A DNA stretch of 64,000 nt, taken from contig JAIXPX010000033.1 in NCBI GenBank assembly GCA_027486035.1, forward strand, positions 1 through 64,000. Reading direction: 5' to 3'. This DNA is from Erythrobacteraceae bacterium (GTDB lineage Bacteria; Pseudomonadota; Alphaproteobacteria; Sphingomonadales; Sphingomonadaceae). The first letter of the stretch is position 1. Every line of letters starts with the position of its first letter. The position numbers were made by a program, and so were the translations under genes. The notes beneath the pieces are model-generated. The model saw nothing but the letters and a program-made list of their open reading frames with translations, made no database searches and was not told the DNA's origin. Positions 17,092-26,649 of this stretch are shown piece after piece.

Positions 17092-19061
17092 CGTCCAGCC
17101 CTCCCTAAGAACCGCGCCTCGACGCCCACCACCGCCGAGCGGCCCGGCGAGACAAAGCTGAACACCTGTTCGTAGCGTTCATTCAGCAGGTTCTCGGCGC
17201 GGGCAAAGGCGCTGATCCCTTGCGCCAGCCTGACCCGCGCGTTGAGGTTGACGAGGGTGAAGTCGTCAAGCTGCACCCGCACCGGCACGAAGCTGGGATC
17301 GGTGAAGGCAACATCGCCCGTCGCCCCGTTGTGGCGCACCACCAGCGTTGCCGAAGCCTTGTCGCCCGATGCCGTCCATGTCAGCGCGGCGCTGGCAATA
17401 TGCGCGGGGCGGCGGACCTCCTCGACCCCGTTTTCCTCGGCATCGAGCCAGGAATAGGCGGCATCGAGGTTCCAGCCTTGGGCAAGGCGGGCGCCGAGCG
17501 ACACCTCGATCCCGCGCTGCGTGCTTGTCGTGGAGCGATTGGCCGGAGTGGCGATGAAGGCGGGCGGCGGGAAGGTGGTGAAGATTTCGCCGTCCAGTTT
17601 GCTGTCGAAATAGGTCACCGCCAGGCTGGCAGCCTCGCCCAGTTGCTGGTCGAGGCCCGCTTCCCAGCCTTCAGACCTCTCCGGGCGAAGCGCGGCATTG
17701 CCGATGAAGCGCCCGTCGACAAAGCCGTAAAGCTCGAAGAAGCCGGGGTTCTTGATCCCCGAGCCTGCCGCTGCCCTCAGCCGCGTTGCATCGGTCAGGC
17801 GGTACCCTGCCCCGAGCCGATAGGTGGTCGCGTCGCGGAAGATATCGTTGAAATCGTGGCGGATTGCGGCCGAAAGGTCGAGAGCCTCGCCGCTATAGCG
17901 ATATTCCCCGACCAGGCCGACCTGTTCGATCTCGCGCCGGCCGTTGAAGGCAAAGCCGCCCGGCGTGGTGTTGCGGAAGCCCTCCTGCTCGTAATCGGCC
18001 GCCAGGGTCAGGCTGTGCCCGTCGCCGGGCGCGAAGGCGCTGACATAGGAGAGCTTCACACGGTCGCCCGCGCTGCCCGAGGTGCGGCCGAAGGCAGCAA
18101 AGCTGTCGCGGGTGATGTCGGCCATCTGGGCCGAGAGATCATGCGTCCAGCGCCCCTCCAGCATATCCAGCCGCGCGCCGACAAGGGCATAGAAGGCCTC
18201 GTTGGTGAAGCGCGTGCCCGGACTGTCGATGGTCAGGCCGAAACGCGGGCTGGAGGCGTCGAAATCGCTGTTGTTGAACGGCCCCTCGGTGCGGATGAAG
18301 CGGGCCGCAGCGCGCAGCTCGAGACCATCCGTCACCGCAAGGCTGCCCTTGCCGGCCAACGTGTAGCTATCCCGTCCGATATCGCGGGTGCCGCCTCTGG
18401 CGTTGGGCTGGCCGTCGGTGCTGAGCACGACGGCAGAGAGCGCCGCGTCCCAGCCCGCGCCGAACGCGCCGTAGCGCACAGCACCATTGGCGGTCCCCTG
18501 CGTGCCGGCCTCGAGCCGCCCTGCCAGCCCGGCAATGCTGCTGCCGCGCGCGGTCTCGTAGGCGACCACGCCGCCGACCGCGTCCGAACCATAGAGCGCC
18601 GATTGCGGACCGCGCAGCACTTCGAGCCGCGCGCCGACATCGGCGGCAAGCGTGCCGATGTCGAATTCGCCGGCGAAGGGATCGGAAACTTCGATGCCGT
18701 CGACCAGCACCAGCACATGATTGGCTTCCGAGCCGCGAAGACGGATCTGGGTCTGTCCCGCCACGCCCGCAACCGCCACGCCCGGAACATCGCGCAGCAC
18801 ATCGGCGATGTCCCGGGTCTGGCGGGCTTCGAGCTGCGCATTGGTGATCACGGTGACCGAGCCGGGATAGCGCTCCGGCAGATCGCTCGCCCCGGACCGC
18901 GTCGTGCTGACGATGATATCGCCGCGCATGGCGTCGGCGATGACGACCTCGTCCTCGCCCGGCTTCTCCGGCGCGCGCGCAGCCGCGTCCTGCGCCGCCA
19001 CAGGCACGCCCCAACCCAGCGCTGCCACGGCAACGCTATCCAGCAATGTCCAGTTTTTCAC
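17088..19061 (-). CDS. btuB: TonB-dependent outer membrane cobalamin receptor
   Basis: A 657-residue outer-membrane transporter for vitamin B12. The N-terminal 25 or so residues form a signal peptide (MKNWTLLDSVAVAALGWG, cleavage after VAAQ or nearby). The plug domain follows (DIIVSTTRSGASDLPERYPG, DVLRDVPGVAVAG, QTQIRLRGSEANHVLVLVDG, LEVLRGPQSALYGSDAVGG). The barrel runs to the end; the C-terminus (VGVEARFLGRAGR) has the usual aromatic near the end but an extra short tail. Identity as BtuB rather than another receptor rests on plug similarity plus the upstream cobalamin riboswitch and downstream btuF. Confidence 0.9.
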   Translation of the reverse strand: MKNWTLLDSVAVAALGWGVPVAAQDAAARAPEKPGEDEVVIADAMRGDIIVSTTRSGASDLPERYPGSVTVITNAQLEARQTRDIADVLRDVPGVAVAGVAGQTQIRLRGSEANHVLVLVDGIEVSDPFAGEFDIGTLAADVGARLEVLRGPQSALYGSDAVGGVVAYETARGSSIAGLAGRLEAGTQGTANGAVRYGAFGAGWDAALSAVVLSTDGQPNARGGTRDIGRDSYTLAGKGSLAVTDGLELRAAARFIRTEGPFNNSDFDASSPRFGLTIDSPGTRFTNEAFYALVGARLDMLEGRWTHDLSAQMADITRDSFAAFGRTSGSAGDRVKLSYVSAFAPGDGHSLTLAADYEQEGFRNTTPGGFAFNGRREIEQVGLVGEYRYSGEALDLSAAIRHDFNDIFRDATTYRLGAGYRLTDATRLRAAAGSGIKNPGFFELYGFVDGRFIGNAALRPERSEGWEAGLDQQLGEAASLAVTYFDSKLDGEIFTTFPPPAFIATPANRSTTSTQRGIEVSLGARLAQGWNLDAAYSWLDAEENGVEEVRRPAHIASAALTWTASGDKASATLVVRHNGATGDVAFTDPSFVPVRVQLDDFTLVNLNARVRLAQGISAFARAENLLNERYEQVFSFVSPGRSAVVGVEARFLGRAGR

Positions 19062-19183
19062 GGATTCCTCCCGTCACAAGCAACATGGTAGCTGCAAGGG
19101 GATGCCTCCCCCGCAGCTCAGCGATGTCGCTCACAACGAAAGTCTGTTTCCGCGCCTGGCCAACCCCTGAACCAAGCAAAGAG

Positions 19184-19372
19184 CGACACGCCCCGGTCGG
19201 TCTCCTGGCTCGCGGGTCAGCGCATGAGGTGCTCACCTTCCCAGGGCATTGCCGCCCCAGTGGCTGCCCCCTTCCGGTCAAAGACCTTTAGGGGCGCGCA
19301 CGCCATACTCGCCGCTTACAGTTGCAGGGACAGCTGCGGAATCGAACCGCATTCCCGTTACCTTGGCGCGTT
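19184..19372 (-). promoter_or_regulatory. cobalamin riboswitch upstream of btuB
   Basis: On the minus strand this holds the B12 box GCGAGCCAGGAGACCGACC (plus 19196-19214), preceded by GCAGCTGTCCCTGCAACTGT and the GGTTCGATTCCGCAGCTG core typical of this class. The end is about 120 bases before the btuB ATG. Binding of adenosyl- or methylcobalamin should switch off btuB, the membrane gene and btuF. Limits are approximate because P1 was paired by eye. Confidence 0.9.
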
Positions 19373-19418
19373 TATGTTTTACGCGCTCGCCTGCGCGAGC
19401 GCAATCCTCGCTCATGCT

Positions 19419-19564
19419 GGCTTCGTCAGCGTCGCTGCGGGCGCGCGGTCGCGCTTGCGGCCCTGCGGGCCGTTACAGCGCCAGAATGTGAGGATGAAGG
19501 GGAAGACCCTCGGCCCGAAGGGCCGCAAGCGCGAACGCGCGTCGCCGCTTATGCGGCGGAAGCC
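19419..19564. repeat. 146-bp inverted-repeat element between tRNA-Ala and the riboswitch
   Basis: Two 54-base arms (19419-19472 and 19511-19564) align without gaps as inverted repeats at 41 of 54 positions, around a 38-base spacer. The outermost GGCTTC is identical, and the inner 26 bases differ at only two or three positions, including TCGCGCTTGCGGCCC. Each arm ends in its own hairpin (CGGCCC-TTCG/TGCG-GGGCCG type). No ORF is convincing here. It may be a MITE-like repeat or a large structured transcript end. The nearby 19382-19401 is another small hairpin. Confidence 0.7.
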
Positions 19565-19614
19565 AAGGCGGACGGATGTCCGCCGCCCGGCGTCTGAGGG
19601 CGAAAACAAGGAAC

Positions 19615-19690
<76 letters not shown>

Positions 19691-19701
19691 GTTCCAGTTG
19701 T

Positions 19702-19736
19702 CTCGCCCGCCAAGGCCCCTCAGGGGGGCGGGCGAG
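19702..19736. terminator. hairpin between tRNA-Ala and the lipoprotein gene
   Basis: CTCGCCCGCC pairs perfectly with GGCGGGCGAG around a 15-base loop that is itself partly paired. It lies just downstream of the lipoprotein gene (-) and upstream of the tRNA. No T-run follows, so termination is only likely, not shown. Confidence 0.4.
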
Positions 19737-19803
19737 GGCGCGCATTAGCTCGAAGCCAGGGCCCATGCAACGGGCATTTTGCGCCCGCGCCCCGCGGCTT
19801 TCG

Positions 19804-20709
19804 CTACTTGCCGGGCGCGGCCGCCGGCTTGGGCGCGATCGGCTGGATGACTGGCTGCGCGGTGACGCTTTCGTTCACCGGAATGACCGGCACAGGAAGG
19901 CCGGTCATGGGGTCGATCACCCCCTGGTCGGCGCCCGTCGGCGAGCCGGTCGCTGCGCCCGCGCGGGCCTGTTGCGCGGCCACCCAGCCCGGCTGCGAGG
20001 GCCCGTACATCGCGCCCCACTTCGCATCCCATTCGGCGGCGGCCTGCTGATAGGCCTCATATTCGTCGAAGAAATGCTCGAAGGGCAGCATAAGACCGGC
20101 GAAATTCGCCCGAGCAAAGGTCAGCGGATCGGTGGCCGGCGCCGCCGCTGCGCGGACTGCCATGTCAAGCGCCGCGCGGCAGAACCCGGCGCGCGCGGCC
20201 GGCTCGGCGAAGAAGTTGTAGACCTGCGTGGTATAGGCATCGCGGGCCACAACCGCCTCGCGGCGAACCTTGAAGCGGCTGGTATAGCTCTTTTCGATCC
20301 GGTCGTTCACCGCCTTCAGCGTCTTCACGTTCTTCGTCAGGAAGGTGCGGTAGCCTTGAAGGATGGGATCATAATCGGGCGCGAGGCAGTTCAAGGCCGC
20401 GACGTTCCAGGCCGATCGCAGGTTCCAGACCAGCTGGTCATCGCCGAGGTTGGAGTTGACGGTCAGCCGCCGCCCATCGGGCCCGCGTGCCGGCAGGGTC
20501 ATGACGTAATGCGCGCCGCCCGGCGGGAGCGGGCGGTAGGGCACGGGCTCGGCCCTCACCACCGGCGCGGGCGCGGGGGGCGGCGGCGGCGGCAGGGGAG
20601 CCTTGGCAGCACAGCCGGCGAGCACCGCAGCGCCTGCCAGCGCGGCAAGCGCAAGGCCCGGGGAGGTGCGGTGACGGGAGAGGGCGGGCGTACGGGGGGA
20701 CGCGCTCAT
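19804..20709 (-). CDS. conserved lipoprotein, function unknown
   Basis: 301 residues from ATG 20709 ([20 protein letters not shown]); the track start at 20862 adds 51 residues without signal features. A lipobox ([10 protein letters not shown], Cys about 33) follows a hydrophobic stretch, so it should be lipidated at the inner or outer membrane. A Pro-rich run ([13 protein letters not shown]) then leads to a globular, mostly helical domain (about 70-240) and a low-complexity Ala/Pro tail. I do not recognise a catalytic motif. It resembles sphingomonad-specific hypothetical lipoproteins in design. It looks monocistronic. Confidence 0.75.
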   Translation of the reverse strand: MSASPRTPALSRHRTSPGLALAALAGAAVLAGCAAKAPLPPPPPPAPAPVVRAEPVPYRPLPPGGAHYVMTLPARGPDGRRLTVNSNLGDDQLVWNLRSAWNVAALNCLAPDYDPILQGYRTFLTKNVKTLKAVNDRIEKSYTSRFKVRREAVVARDAYTTQVYNFFAEPAARAGFCRAALDMAVRAAAAPATDPLTFARANFAGLMLPFEHFFDEYEAYQQAAAEWDAKWGAMYGPSQPGWVAAQQARAGAATGSPTGADQGVIDPMTGLPVPVIPVNESVTAQPVIQPIAPKPAAAPGK

Positions 20710-20899
20710 GGGGTCAATCTCTCTTGCTGCGATCCGGGGGCTGCCGGCGCGGGAAGGCGCAGCCGCCGCTTGCTCCCGCCTGAGCCAAGCGATAGCCGCG
20801 TGCCGCAACAAAGCAAATGCCCGGAAAGCCGCAAGGCTCCCGGGCATTCGATGTTTCAACAAGCTTGCGACAGACCGAAGGCCCGCCCGCTGCCTGCGC

Positions 20900-21643
20900 C
20901 TATTCGCGGTTGCCGAGGAAGCGCAGCAGGAACATGAACATGTTGATGAAGTCGAGATAGAGGTTCAGCGCCCCCATGATCACGACCTTGCCCATCATCT
21001 CGGTGCCGCGCACGTAGCTGTACTGCTCCTTGAGGCGCTGCGTATCATAGGCAGTGAGACCCGCGAAGATCAGCACCCCGAGCGCGCTGATCACCAGAGC
21101 AAGCGTGCCCGACTGCAGGAACAGATTGAGCAACGATGCGATGATCAGCCCGAACACCCCCATGATCAGGAAGGTGCCGAAGCCCGACAGGTCCTTCTTG
21201 GCGGTGTAGCCGTAGAGCGACAGGCCCGCAAAGGCACCGGCGGTGGCGAAGAAGGTCGTGGCGATCGATTCCCCGGTGAAGACCAGGAAGATCGTCGACA
21301 TCGACAGGCCCATCACGATCGCGAAGGACCAGAACAGCGCCTGCAGCGTGCCCTGGCTCATGCGGTTGAGGCCGAAGCTCATCGCCATGACAAAGCCGAG
21401 CGGTGCCAGCGCCACGATCCACATCAGCGGGCCGGAAGCAAAGGCATAGGCAAGCCCGGTGCTCGCCGCGACAAGCGCGACAATGCCGGTCAGCAGCACG
21501 CCAGAGGTCATGTAGTTGTAGATCGAGAGCATGTACTTGCGCAGGCCCTCGTCATAGGTCACGCGGCCGGTGACGTCGCCTCCGGCCCGCGGCACGGAGC
21601 CGAGCCGCTGCGCATTGCGCGAGGTGTCATTCCAGTCAGCCAT
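20900..21643 (-). CDS. Bax inhibitor-1/YccA family membrane protein
   Basis: 247 residues from ATG 21643 (MADWNDTSRNAQRLGSV); the upstream track start adds residues without support. Seven hydrophobic helices span about 45-240, ending NLYLDFINMFMFLLRFLGNRE, which is the family C-terminus. The TAYDTQRLKEQY motif near 200 matches the conserved Asp/Gln region associated with pH-dependent calcium leak in BsYetJ. In bacteria, relatives (YccA, YbhL) interact with FtsH or act as ion leak channels; the role here is unknown. It appears to be a single gene with about 136 bases upstream to proC. Confidence 0.88.
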   Translation of the reverse strand: MADWNDTSRNAQRLGSVPRAGGDVTGRVTYDEGLRKYMLSIYNYMTSGVLLTGIVALVAASTGLAYAFASGPLMWIVALAPLGFVMAMSFGLNRMSQGTLQALFWSFAIVMGLSMSTIFLVFTGESIATTFFATAGAFAGLSLYGYTAKKDLSGFGTFLIMGVFGLIIASLLNLFLQSGTLALVISALGVLIFAGLTAYDTQRLKEQYSYVRGTEMMGKVVIMGALNLYLDFINMFMFLLRFLGNRE

Positions 21644-21779
21644 TGCTAAACCCTTAGCCTTTCCATCGGAGCGCGACAGCCGCGCTCTCCATGGGGGGAA
21701 TATCGGTGTTTCGGCGGCGCATTTCAAGCGAAACCGGACAGCCGGTGCTACGGCATGTTCAGCTTAATGCCTGTTAACA

Positions 21780-22574
21780 TTAAGCCCCGCGCGAGAGCGC
21801 CGCGCCTTTCTCCGCCGTGGCCCTGAGGGTCGCGGCCAGCAGGCGGCGCAATGCCGCCCCCTCGTCAAGCACGTCGAGGCCCTCGCGGGTCATGCCGCCC
21901 GGGCTCGCCACGCGGTCGGCAAGGGTCGCCGGATCGACGTCCGAGGCCGCCGCCAGTGCTGCCGCACCCTCGACCGTGGCGAGTGCAAGGGCGGCAGCAG
22001 TAGCCTTGTCGAGCCCGAGATCAGCGGCCGCACCGGCCAGCGCGTCAATGAAACGGTAGACAAAGCCCGGCCCCGATCCGGCAAGCGCGGTGACGAGATC
22101 GAAACGCGCCTCGTCCGCAAGCCAGACGGCGCTGCCAAGCGCGTCGAACAGCGCAAAGACAGCATCGCGGCCGCCTGCGTCGAGCCCGCGCCCGGCGAGG
22201 ATTACCGGCGACTTGTTGATGCGCGCGGCAAGGTTTGGCATCACCCGGACGTGGGCACCGGCCGCCGGGAAGGCGGCTGCGAGCTGGTCGAGCGTGATCC
22301 CCGCAAGCAGCGAGAATAGGGCCCTTCCCCGGGTCACACCCTGCAATCCCGGCCCGAGCCGGCCAAGCTGCTGCGGCTTGAAGCCGAGCAGCACTGCATC
22401 ATGCGTTCCGGGCACTTCGGCACCGTCGCGGTAGAGCGCCACGCCCGCCGGTGCTTCGGCCAGCGCCGGGTCGAGTACGCTGAAGCGCGCGGGGCTCTCT
22501 CCGGCAGCCAGCCACCCGGCGAGCATCGCGCCGCCCATGTTGCCGCAGCCGATGATGAGGAGGTGTTGGGTCAT
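21780..22574 (-). CDS. proC: pyrroline-5-carboxylate reductase
   Basis: NADPH-dependent last step of proline synthesis. 264 residues with the Rossmann motif IIGCGNMGGAMLAGW at 7-21, LLGFKPQQ near 63, VRVMPNLAARINKSP near 110 and the substrate-site signature ALAGSGPGFVYRFIDAL near 166. The C-terminal VASPGGMTREGLDVL segment closes the active site in the dimer. It lies 15 bases downstream of the YbjN-like gene, so the two may be co-transcribed. With proB at 13420, two of the three proline genes are in the window but not in one operon. Confidence 0.93.
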   Translation of the reverse strand: MTQHLLIIGCGNMGGAMLAGWLAAGESPARFSVLDPALAEAPAGVALYRDGAEVPGTHDAVLLGFKPQQLGRLGPGLQGVTRGRALFSLLAGITLDQLAAAFPAAGAHVRVMPNLAARINKSPVILAGRGLDAGGRDAVFALFDALGSAVWLADEARFDLVTALAGSGPGFVYRFIDALAGAAADLGLDKATAAALALATVEGAAALAAASDVDPATLADRVASPGGMTREGLDVLDEGAALRRLLAATLRATAEKGAALSRGA

Positions 22575-22589
22575 CGCGCCGGAGGCGTA

Positions 22590-23081
22590 TCAGGCCTCGC
22601 CCGCCGCGTCGACCATCGCCGCCTCGAGCGCGGCGCGAGGGGATTTGCCGCCCCACAGCACGAACTGGAAGGCGGGATAGAAGCGGTCGCATTCGTCGAT
22701 CGCGCTCTCGACCAGCGCCTGCGCCATGTCGAGGCTGAGGCGCCCGCCATCGCCCAGCAGCGCGCCGTGGCGGTAAAGCAGGACGTCGCCGTTCGACCAG
22801 ATATCGAAATGGCCGAGCCACATCTGCTCGTTGACGAGGCAGAGCAGCTCGTAAGCAGCCGCGCGCTTGTCGTCGGTGACGCGGATGTCGGGCAGGCACA
22901 GGAACTGCAGCACCCCGTCCTCGGCCCGCCAGATCGCGCGCAGCTGGTAATTGGCCCAGCTGCCCTGCACCTCGCCGGTCATCTCGTCCTCCGATACCAT
23001 CTCGCAGGGCCACCCGCGCGCGGCGAAGAGGCTGGCCAGCATATCGACGGGGGCGGCATCGTCCTCGGCGGAATAGTCCAT
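22590..23081 (-). CDS. YbjN domain-containing protein
   Basis: 163 residues from ATG 23081 (MDYSAEDDAAPVDM); an ATG five codons earlier (23096) is equally possible. It is acidic and soluble, with the YbjN-type core (ANYQLRAIWRAEDGVLQFLC, LLCLVNEQMWLGHFDIW). The family resembles type III secretion chaperones in fold and in E. coli affects motility and stress tolerance; the alphaproteobacterial members have no assigned role. The gene precedes proC by 15 bases, an arrangement I recall as common in Sphingomonadales. No partner protein is evident. Confidence 0.83.
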   Translation of the reverse strand: MDYSAEDDAAPVDMLASLFAARGWPCEMVSEDEMTGEVQGSWANYQLRAIWRAEDGVLQFLCLPDIRVTDDKRAAAYELLCLVNEQMWLGHFDIWSNGDVLLYRHGALLGDGGRLSLDMAQALVESAIDECDRFYPAFQFVLWGGKSPRAALEAAMVDAAGEA

Positions 23082-23255
23082 GTCAGCTGCTCTCATCGCC
23101 GGGCTTTCGCGGGGGTTAGGGACGGGGAAACGATGGCTGGCAGGATTGGACGCGAAGCGGGGGACTTGGCAATCACATGGGCTGGAGCGGCTGGGGAGAA
23201 TTGGACAGAGCTGTGCAAAGCCTGTGCACAGAACCTCCCAGCGCGCCGAAAGGCG

Positions 23256-24692
23256 TCACTTAAGCGGTTGAACAGGCTCGCCTTCGTCGCTCAGCCACAG
23301 GAATACGTCCATACCCTTCTTCTTCAGTTCGCGCACCAGCGCCTCGGCCTTGTCGCGGCTCGCAAGCGGGCCGACGAGAAGGCGCGTGTTGGCACCCCAT
23401 TTGGCGGTGTGCGGCTGGTAGGCAGCAAGCGGCTTGCCGCCCTCCTTGGAGATCCGCTTCCAGTCGAAGGCGAGCGCGTCGATCTTGCGGCCCGTGGCGA
23501 CCTGCACCCAGGCGCGACTCGGGTGCTTCGGCTTGGGCGGCTCCTTGGGCTTGGGCTTGGCCTTCTCGGCGGGCTTGGCAGACTCGGGCGCTGACGGCGT
23601 GGCCGGCAGCGCGGTCGTCTCGCGGCGCACCTCGAGGCGCGCGATGTCGACCGCATCCGCGCCCGCGCGCGCATCGGGCAGCGGGGCGCCGAGATCGGCG
23701 AAGGCATCGGCAACGCGCGAGGATGGCGGGCTGGCGGGCCTGACCGGCGTGGCACTCGCCGCGCGGGCCGCAGCAGGCGCAGGCGCAGGCTTCGCGGGCG
23801 GCGCTGCCGGGGGGCGCGAACCCAGAGGCGCACCGGCGGGAGCAAGGCGACTGTCGGCGCGTTCTTCGGCAGCGAATCGCGCGAGGCGTGGATCATCGCG
23901 GCCAATGTCGGCAGCGCGGGGGAAGATCCCGAGGTTGGCAGCCGCAGCCTGCTGCGGCTTGGTGAGGCGCGGCATGTAGCCGAGATAGGGCACCAGCCGG
24001 GTCGCAAGATCGCGCGGCATGACCTGTTCGACGATCGCCGTCGCCCGCTCGTTGTCGCCGAGGATCGCCAGACCGAAGGCCCGCGCGCGTTGCGCGGCCA
24101 TGTCGCGCCGGTCGAGCAGCGGCCGCAGCACCTCCTCGAAGCGCGCGCGGTTGCCGCTGATGGCATAGCTCACCGCCAGCCGCCGCCGCGCCTCATCGTC
24201 GCCGGGATCGGCCTCGATTGCGCGCAGGTAGGCCGCCTGCGCCGCCGGATGCTCGCCGACCAGATCAAGCGTCAGTGCCCGGTCGGTAAGGAGCGATTGT
24301 TCGGTGACGCCGGCGGCCAGCGCCTTGTCGAACTGCACGAGCGCCTCTCCGGCCCGGCCCGAGCGCAGGTAGACCGCGCCGAGCCCCCGGGCGACGCCGG
24401 GATGGCCGGGATCGACATCGGCGGCACGTCCGAAAAAGCCGATCGCCGCCTCGAGATCATCGACCCCGAGTGCGGCCTGGCCGGCCTCGATCAGCGTATC
24501 GCGGTCGCGCGGGGCCTTGGCGAGCGCCAGCAGAGCGCGGTTCAAGCGCTGCCCTTCGGGCGAAGGCAGTGGCTGCACCACCGGCTGGGCAACCGATTCC
24601 TGTGCCGCAAGGCCCGCTCCGGCGGGCAGCAGGGCAAGGCCGAGCGTCAGCGGCAGAACGGACGGACAGGTGAAAGGGAAGCGCGACATCAT
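23256..24692 (-). CDS. exported TPR and SPOR domain protein
   Basis: 478 residues from ATG 24692 (MMSRFPFTCPSVLPLTLGLA), which gives a signal peptide cleaved near GLAAQ. TPR-like helical repeats fill about 45-240 (IGFFGRAADVDPGHPGVARG and following). A Pro/Ala/Lys-rich linker follows (about 285-395), and a SPOR domain closes the protein (about 400-475: WVQVATGRKIDALAFDW to VRELKKKGMDVFLW). SPOR domains bind denuded septal peptidoglycan, so this periplasmic protein is probably recruited to the division site. That fits its position about 80 bases after ftsZ, on the same strand at the end of the dcw cluster. Confidence 0.85.
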   Translation of the reverse strand: MMSRFPFTCPSVLPLTLGLALLPAGAGLAAQESVAQPVVQPLPSPEGQRLNRALLALAKAPRDRDTLIEAGQAALGVDDLEAAIGFFGRAADVDPGHPGVARGLGAVYLRSGRAGEALVQFDKALAAGVTEQSLLTDRALTLDLVGEHPAAQAAYLRAIEADPGDDEARRRLAVSYAISGNRARFEEVLRPLLDRRDMAAQRARAFGLAILGDNERATAIVEQVMPRDLATRLVPYLGYMPRLTKPQQAAAANLGIFPRAADIGRDDPRLARFAAEERADSRLAPAGAPLGSRPPAAPPAKPAPAPAAARAASATPVRPASPPSSRVADAFADLGAPLPDARAGADAVDIARLEVRRETTALPATPSAPESAKPAEKAKPKPKEPPKPKHPSRAWVQVATGRKIDALAFDWKRISKEGGKPLAAYQPHTAKWGANTRLLVGPLASRDKAEALVRELKKKGMDVFLWLSDEGEPVQPLK

Positions 24693-24772
24693 CGCTCGTG
24701 CTCTATCCTCGCGGCCGCATTGTGCCCGCGGCCGTGACGCAGGGCGCATCGGTCCGCGGGCCGGGGCCTGCC

Positions 24773-26503
24773 CTACTGGTTGTTCTGGCGACCGAGGAAG
24801 CGCGGGATGCTGATCGCGGGGCCATCATCATCGCCGTCATCATCCTCGTCACGCGCGGTGTTGCGCGACAGGTTCGCCATGCGCTCGAACAGGGTGCTGC
24901 CCGAGCCCGAGCCGCCACCGGCTCCCTCGCCGGCACCGCCGCCGAGCAGCGAACGGCGGCGGCCGCCGCCAAGACGGGCATCGACCGGACGATCGCCCGC
25001 CGCCCCGCCAACGCCCGCTCCGCCGAGCAGATCGTTCTGCACCGGCCTTGCGGGCTGATCATCGCCATAGGCGGCAAAGCCTTCATCAAGATCGAGCGGC
25101 TCGTCGGCAGGCTTGGCCGCGCCGTAGCCATAGCTGCCGCGTTCCTCGGCGTTGCGCAGACCCGCCAGCGGATCGACGATGCTATCGACATCGTCCTCAT
25201 ATTCCTCGCCGTCATAGTCGCCCGCCTGCATACCGGTCAGATCGAATGCGGCAGCGGGGGTGTGGGCGTCTTCCTCGTCATCGAGAACGTCATCGAGCGC
25301 GTCATCGAGCGCATCGGCGAGATCCAGCGCCTCTTCATCCTCGGCCGGAGCCTCGACGACCGAGGAGGCGAAGCCGAGGAACGGCGTTTGCGCCGGAGCG
25401 GGCTCGGGCTCGGGCTCGGGCTCGACCGCCGAAACCTCGGCAAGCCCTGCGTTCTCGGAGAGTTCGAGCACCGGACGCTTGGGCGGACGCGCGCCGCCCA
25501 GCGGGACCGGCTGCGGACGATCGATCGCGCCGATCGCACCCTGCTCGATCCCCGTGGCGACCACCGAGACACGGATCTTGCCCTTGAGGTCCGGGTTGAA
25601 GGCCGAGCCCCAGATGATGTTGGCGTCTTCATCCACCAGCTCGCGGATATGGTTCGCCGCCTCGTCAACTTCGAGCAGGCGCATATCCTCGCCGCCGATG
25701 ATCGAGATGATGACGCCCTTGGCACCCGCCATCGAAACGCCGTCGAGCAACGGGTTGGCGATGGCTTGTTCTGCGGCTTCGAGCGCGCGGTTCTCGCCCT
25801 CGCCCTCGCCGGTGCCCATCATCGCCTTGCCCATTTCGCTCATCACCGAGCGCACGTCGGCAAAGTCGAGATTGATGAGGCCGGGCATGACCATCAGGTC
25901 GGTAATCGAACGCACGCCCTGCTGGAGCACTTCGTCGGCGAGCTGGAAGGCTTCCTTGAAGGTCGTCTCGGCCTTGGCGACGAGAAACAGGTTCTGGTTG
26001 GGGATGACGATCAGCGTGTCGACATGGCGCTGGAGCTCGTCGATACCGGCTTCGGCAGCGCGCATCCGGCGGGTGCCTTCGAAGAGGAAGGGCTTGGTGA
26101 CGACGCCGACGGTGAGCACGCCCATCCGGCGGGCGATCTCGGCGATCACCGGCGCAGCGCCGGTGCCGGTGCCGCCGCCCATGCCGGCCGCGATGAAGCA
26201 CATGTTGACGCCTTCGAGGGCACGCTCGATATCGGCGACGGTTTCCTCGGCCGCGGCCTTGCCGACTTCGGGACGCGCGCCTGCGCCGAGCCCGCCGGTG
26301 ATGTCGGGACCGAGCTGGATGCGCTTTTCGGCCGGGCTGGTGGCGAGCGCCTGGGCATCGGTGTTGGCGACGATGAACTCGACACCCTCGATCTCGGCCG
26401 CGATCATGTTGGCGATGGCATTGCCGCCGGCACCGCCGATCCCGATCACGGTGATGCGCGGGCGCAGGTCATCGCTTGCCGCGAGTCCGATATTGATGGT
26501 CAT
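24773..26503 (-). CDS. ftsZ: cell division protein FtsZ
   Basis: Tubulin-like GTPase forming the Z ring. 576 residues, long for the family (E. coli 383). The excess is an acidic, Glu/Ala/Pro-rich linker from about 325 to 560. GTPase features: [14 protein letters not shown] at 21-34, the tubulin signature GMGGGTGTG at 107-115, and the synergy-loop region [11 protein letters not shown] near 208. The C-terminal peptide [13 protein letters not shown] is the docking site for FtsA and other partners, with a few extra residues after the usual end. A 146-base gap to ftsA contains a DnaA box, suggesting a separate promoter. Confidence 0.97.
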   Translation of the reverse strand: MTINIGLAASDDLRPRITVIGIGGAGGNAIANMIAAEIEGVEFIVANTDAQALATSPAEKRIQLGPDITGGLGAGARPEVGKAAAEETVADIERALEGVNMCFIAAGMGGGTGTGAAPVIAEIARRMGVLTVGVVTKPFLFEGTRRMRAAEAGIDELQRHVDTLIVIPNQNLFLVAKAETTFKEAFQLADEVLQQGVRSITDLMVMPGLINLDFADVRSVMSEMGKAMMGTGEGEGENRALEAAEQAIANPLLDGVSMAGAKGVIISIIGGEDMRLLEVDEAANHIRELVDEDANIIWGSAFNPDLKGKIRVSVVATGIEQGAIGAIDRPQPVPLGGARPPKRPVLELSENAGLAEVSAVEPEPEPEPAPAQTPFLGFASSVVEAPAEDEEALDLADALDDALDDVLDDEEDAHTPAAAFDLTGMQAGDYDGEEYEDDVDSIVDPLAGLRNAEERGSYGYGAAKPADEPLDLDEGFAAYGDDQPARPVQNDLLGGAGVGGAAGDRPVDARLGGGRRRSLLGGGAGEGAGGGSGSGSTLFERMANLSRNTARDEDDDGDDDGPAISIPRFLGRQNNQ

Positions 26504-26604
26504 GAGCTGGTCCTCCAGGCGCAGGGTCGCGATTTGTTCGTGCTGGTCCCCGCTTATAGCGTCTCTGGCATAATCACGGGCATCATTTTATAGCAGCAGC
26601 CGCC

Positions 26605-26613
26605 TTATCCACA
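26605..26613 (+). promoter_or_regulatory. perfect DnaA box in the ftsZ upstream region
   Basis: TTATCCACA is an exact DnaA 9-mer, about 100 bases before the ftsZ ATG in the ftsA-ftsZ gap. The surrounding sequence is AT-richer than the rest (TATAAAATG on the minus strand), consistent with an ftsZ promoter. DnaA activates ftsZ transcription in Caulobacter; direct control here is inferred. Confidence 0.5.
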
Positions 26614-26649
26614 GCATCAGCCCCCGCCTTGCCTAGGGCGGCGGACCGG

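Noticed and set aside
17220-19091. 623-codon plus-strand ORF
   Set aside because: It is an exact shadow of btuB on the opposite strand, with no recognisable family.
21764-21785. CtrA-like TTAA...TTAA sequences upstream of the Bax-inhibitor gene
   Set aside because: The half-site spacing is six bases rather than the seven of the CtrA consensus, and it overlaps the proC stop.
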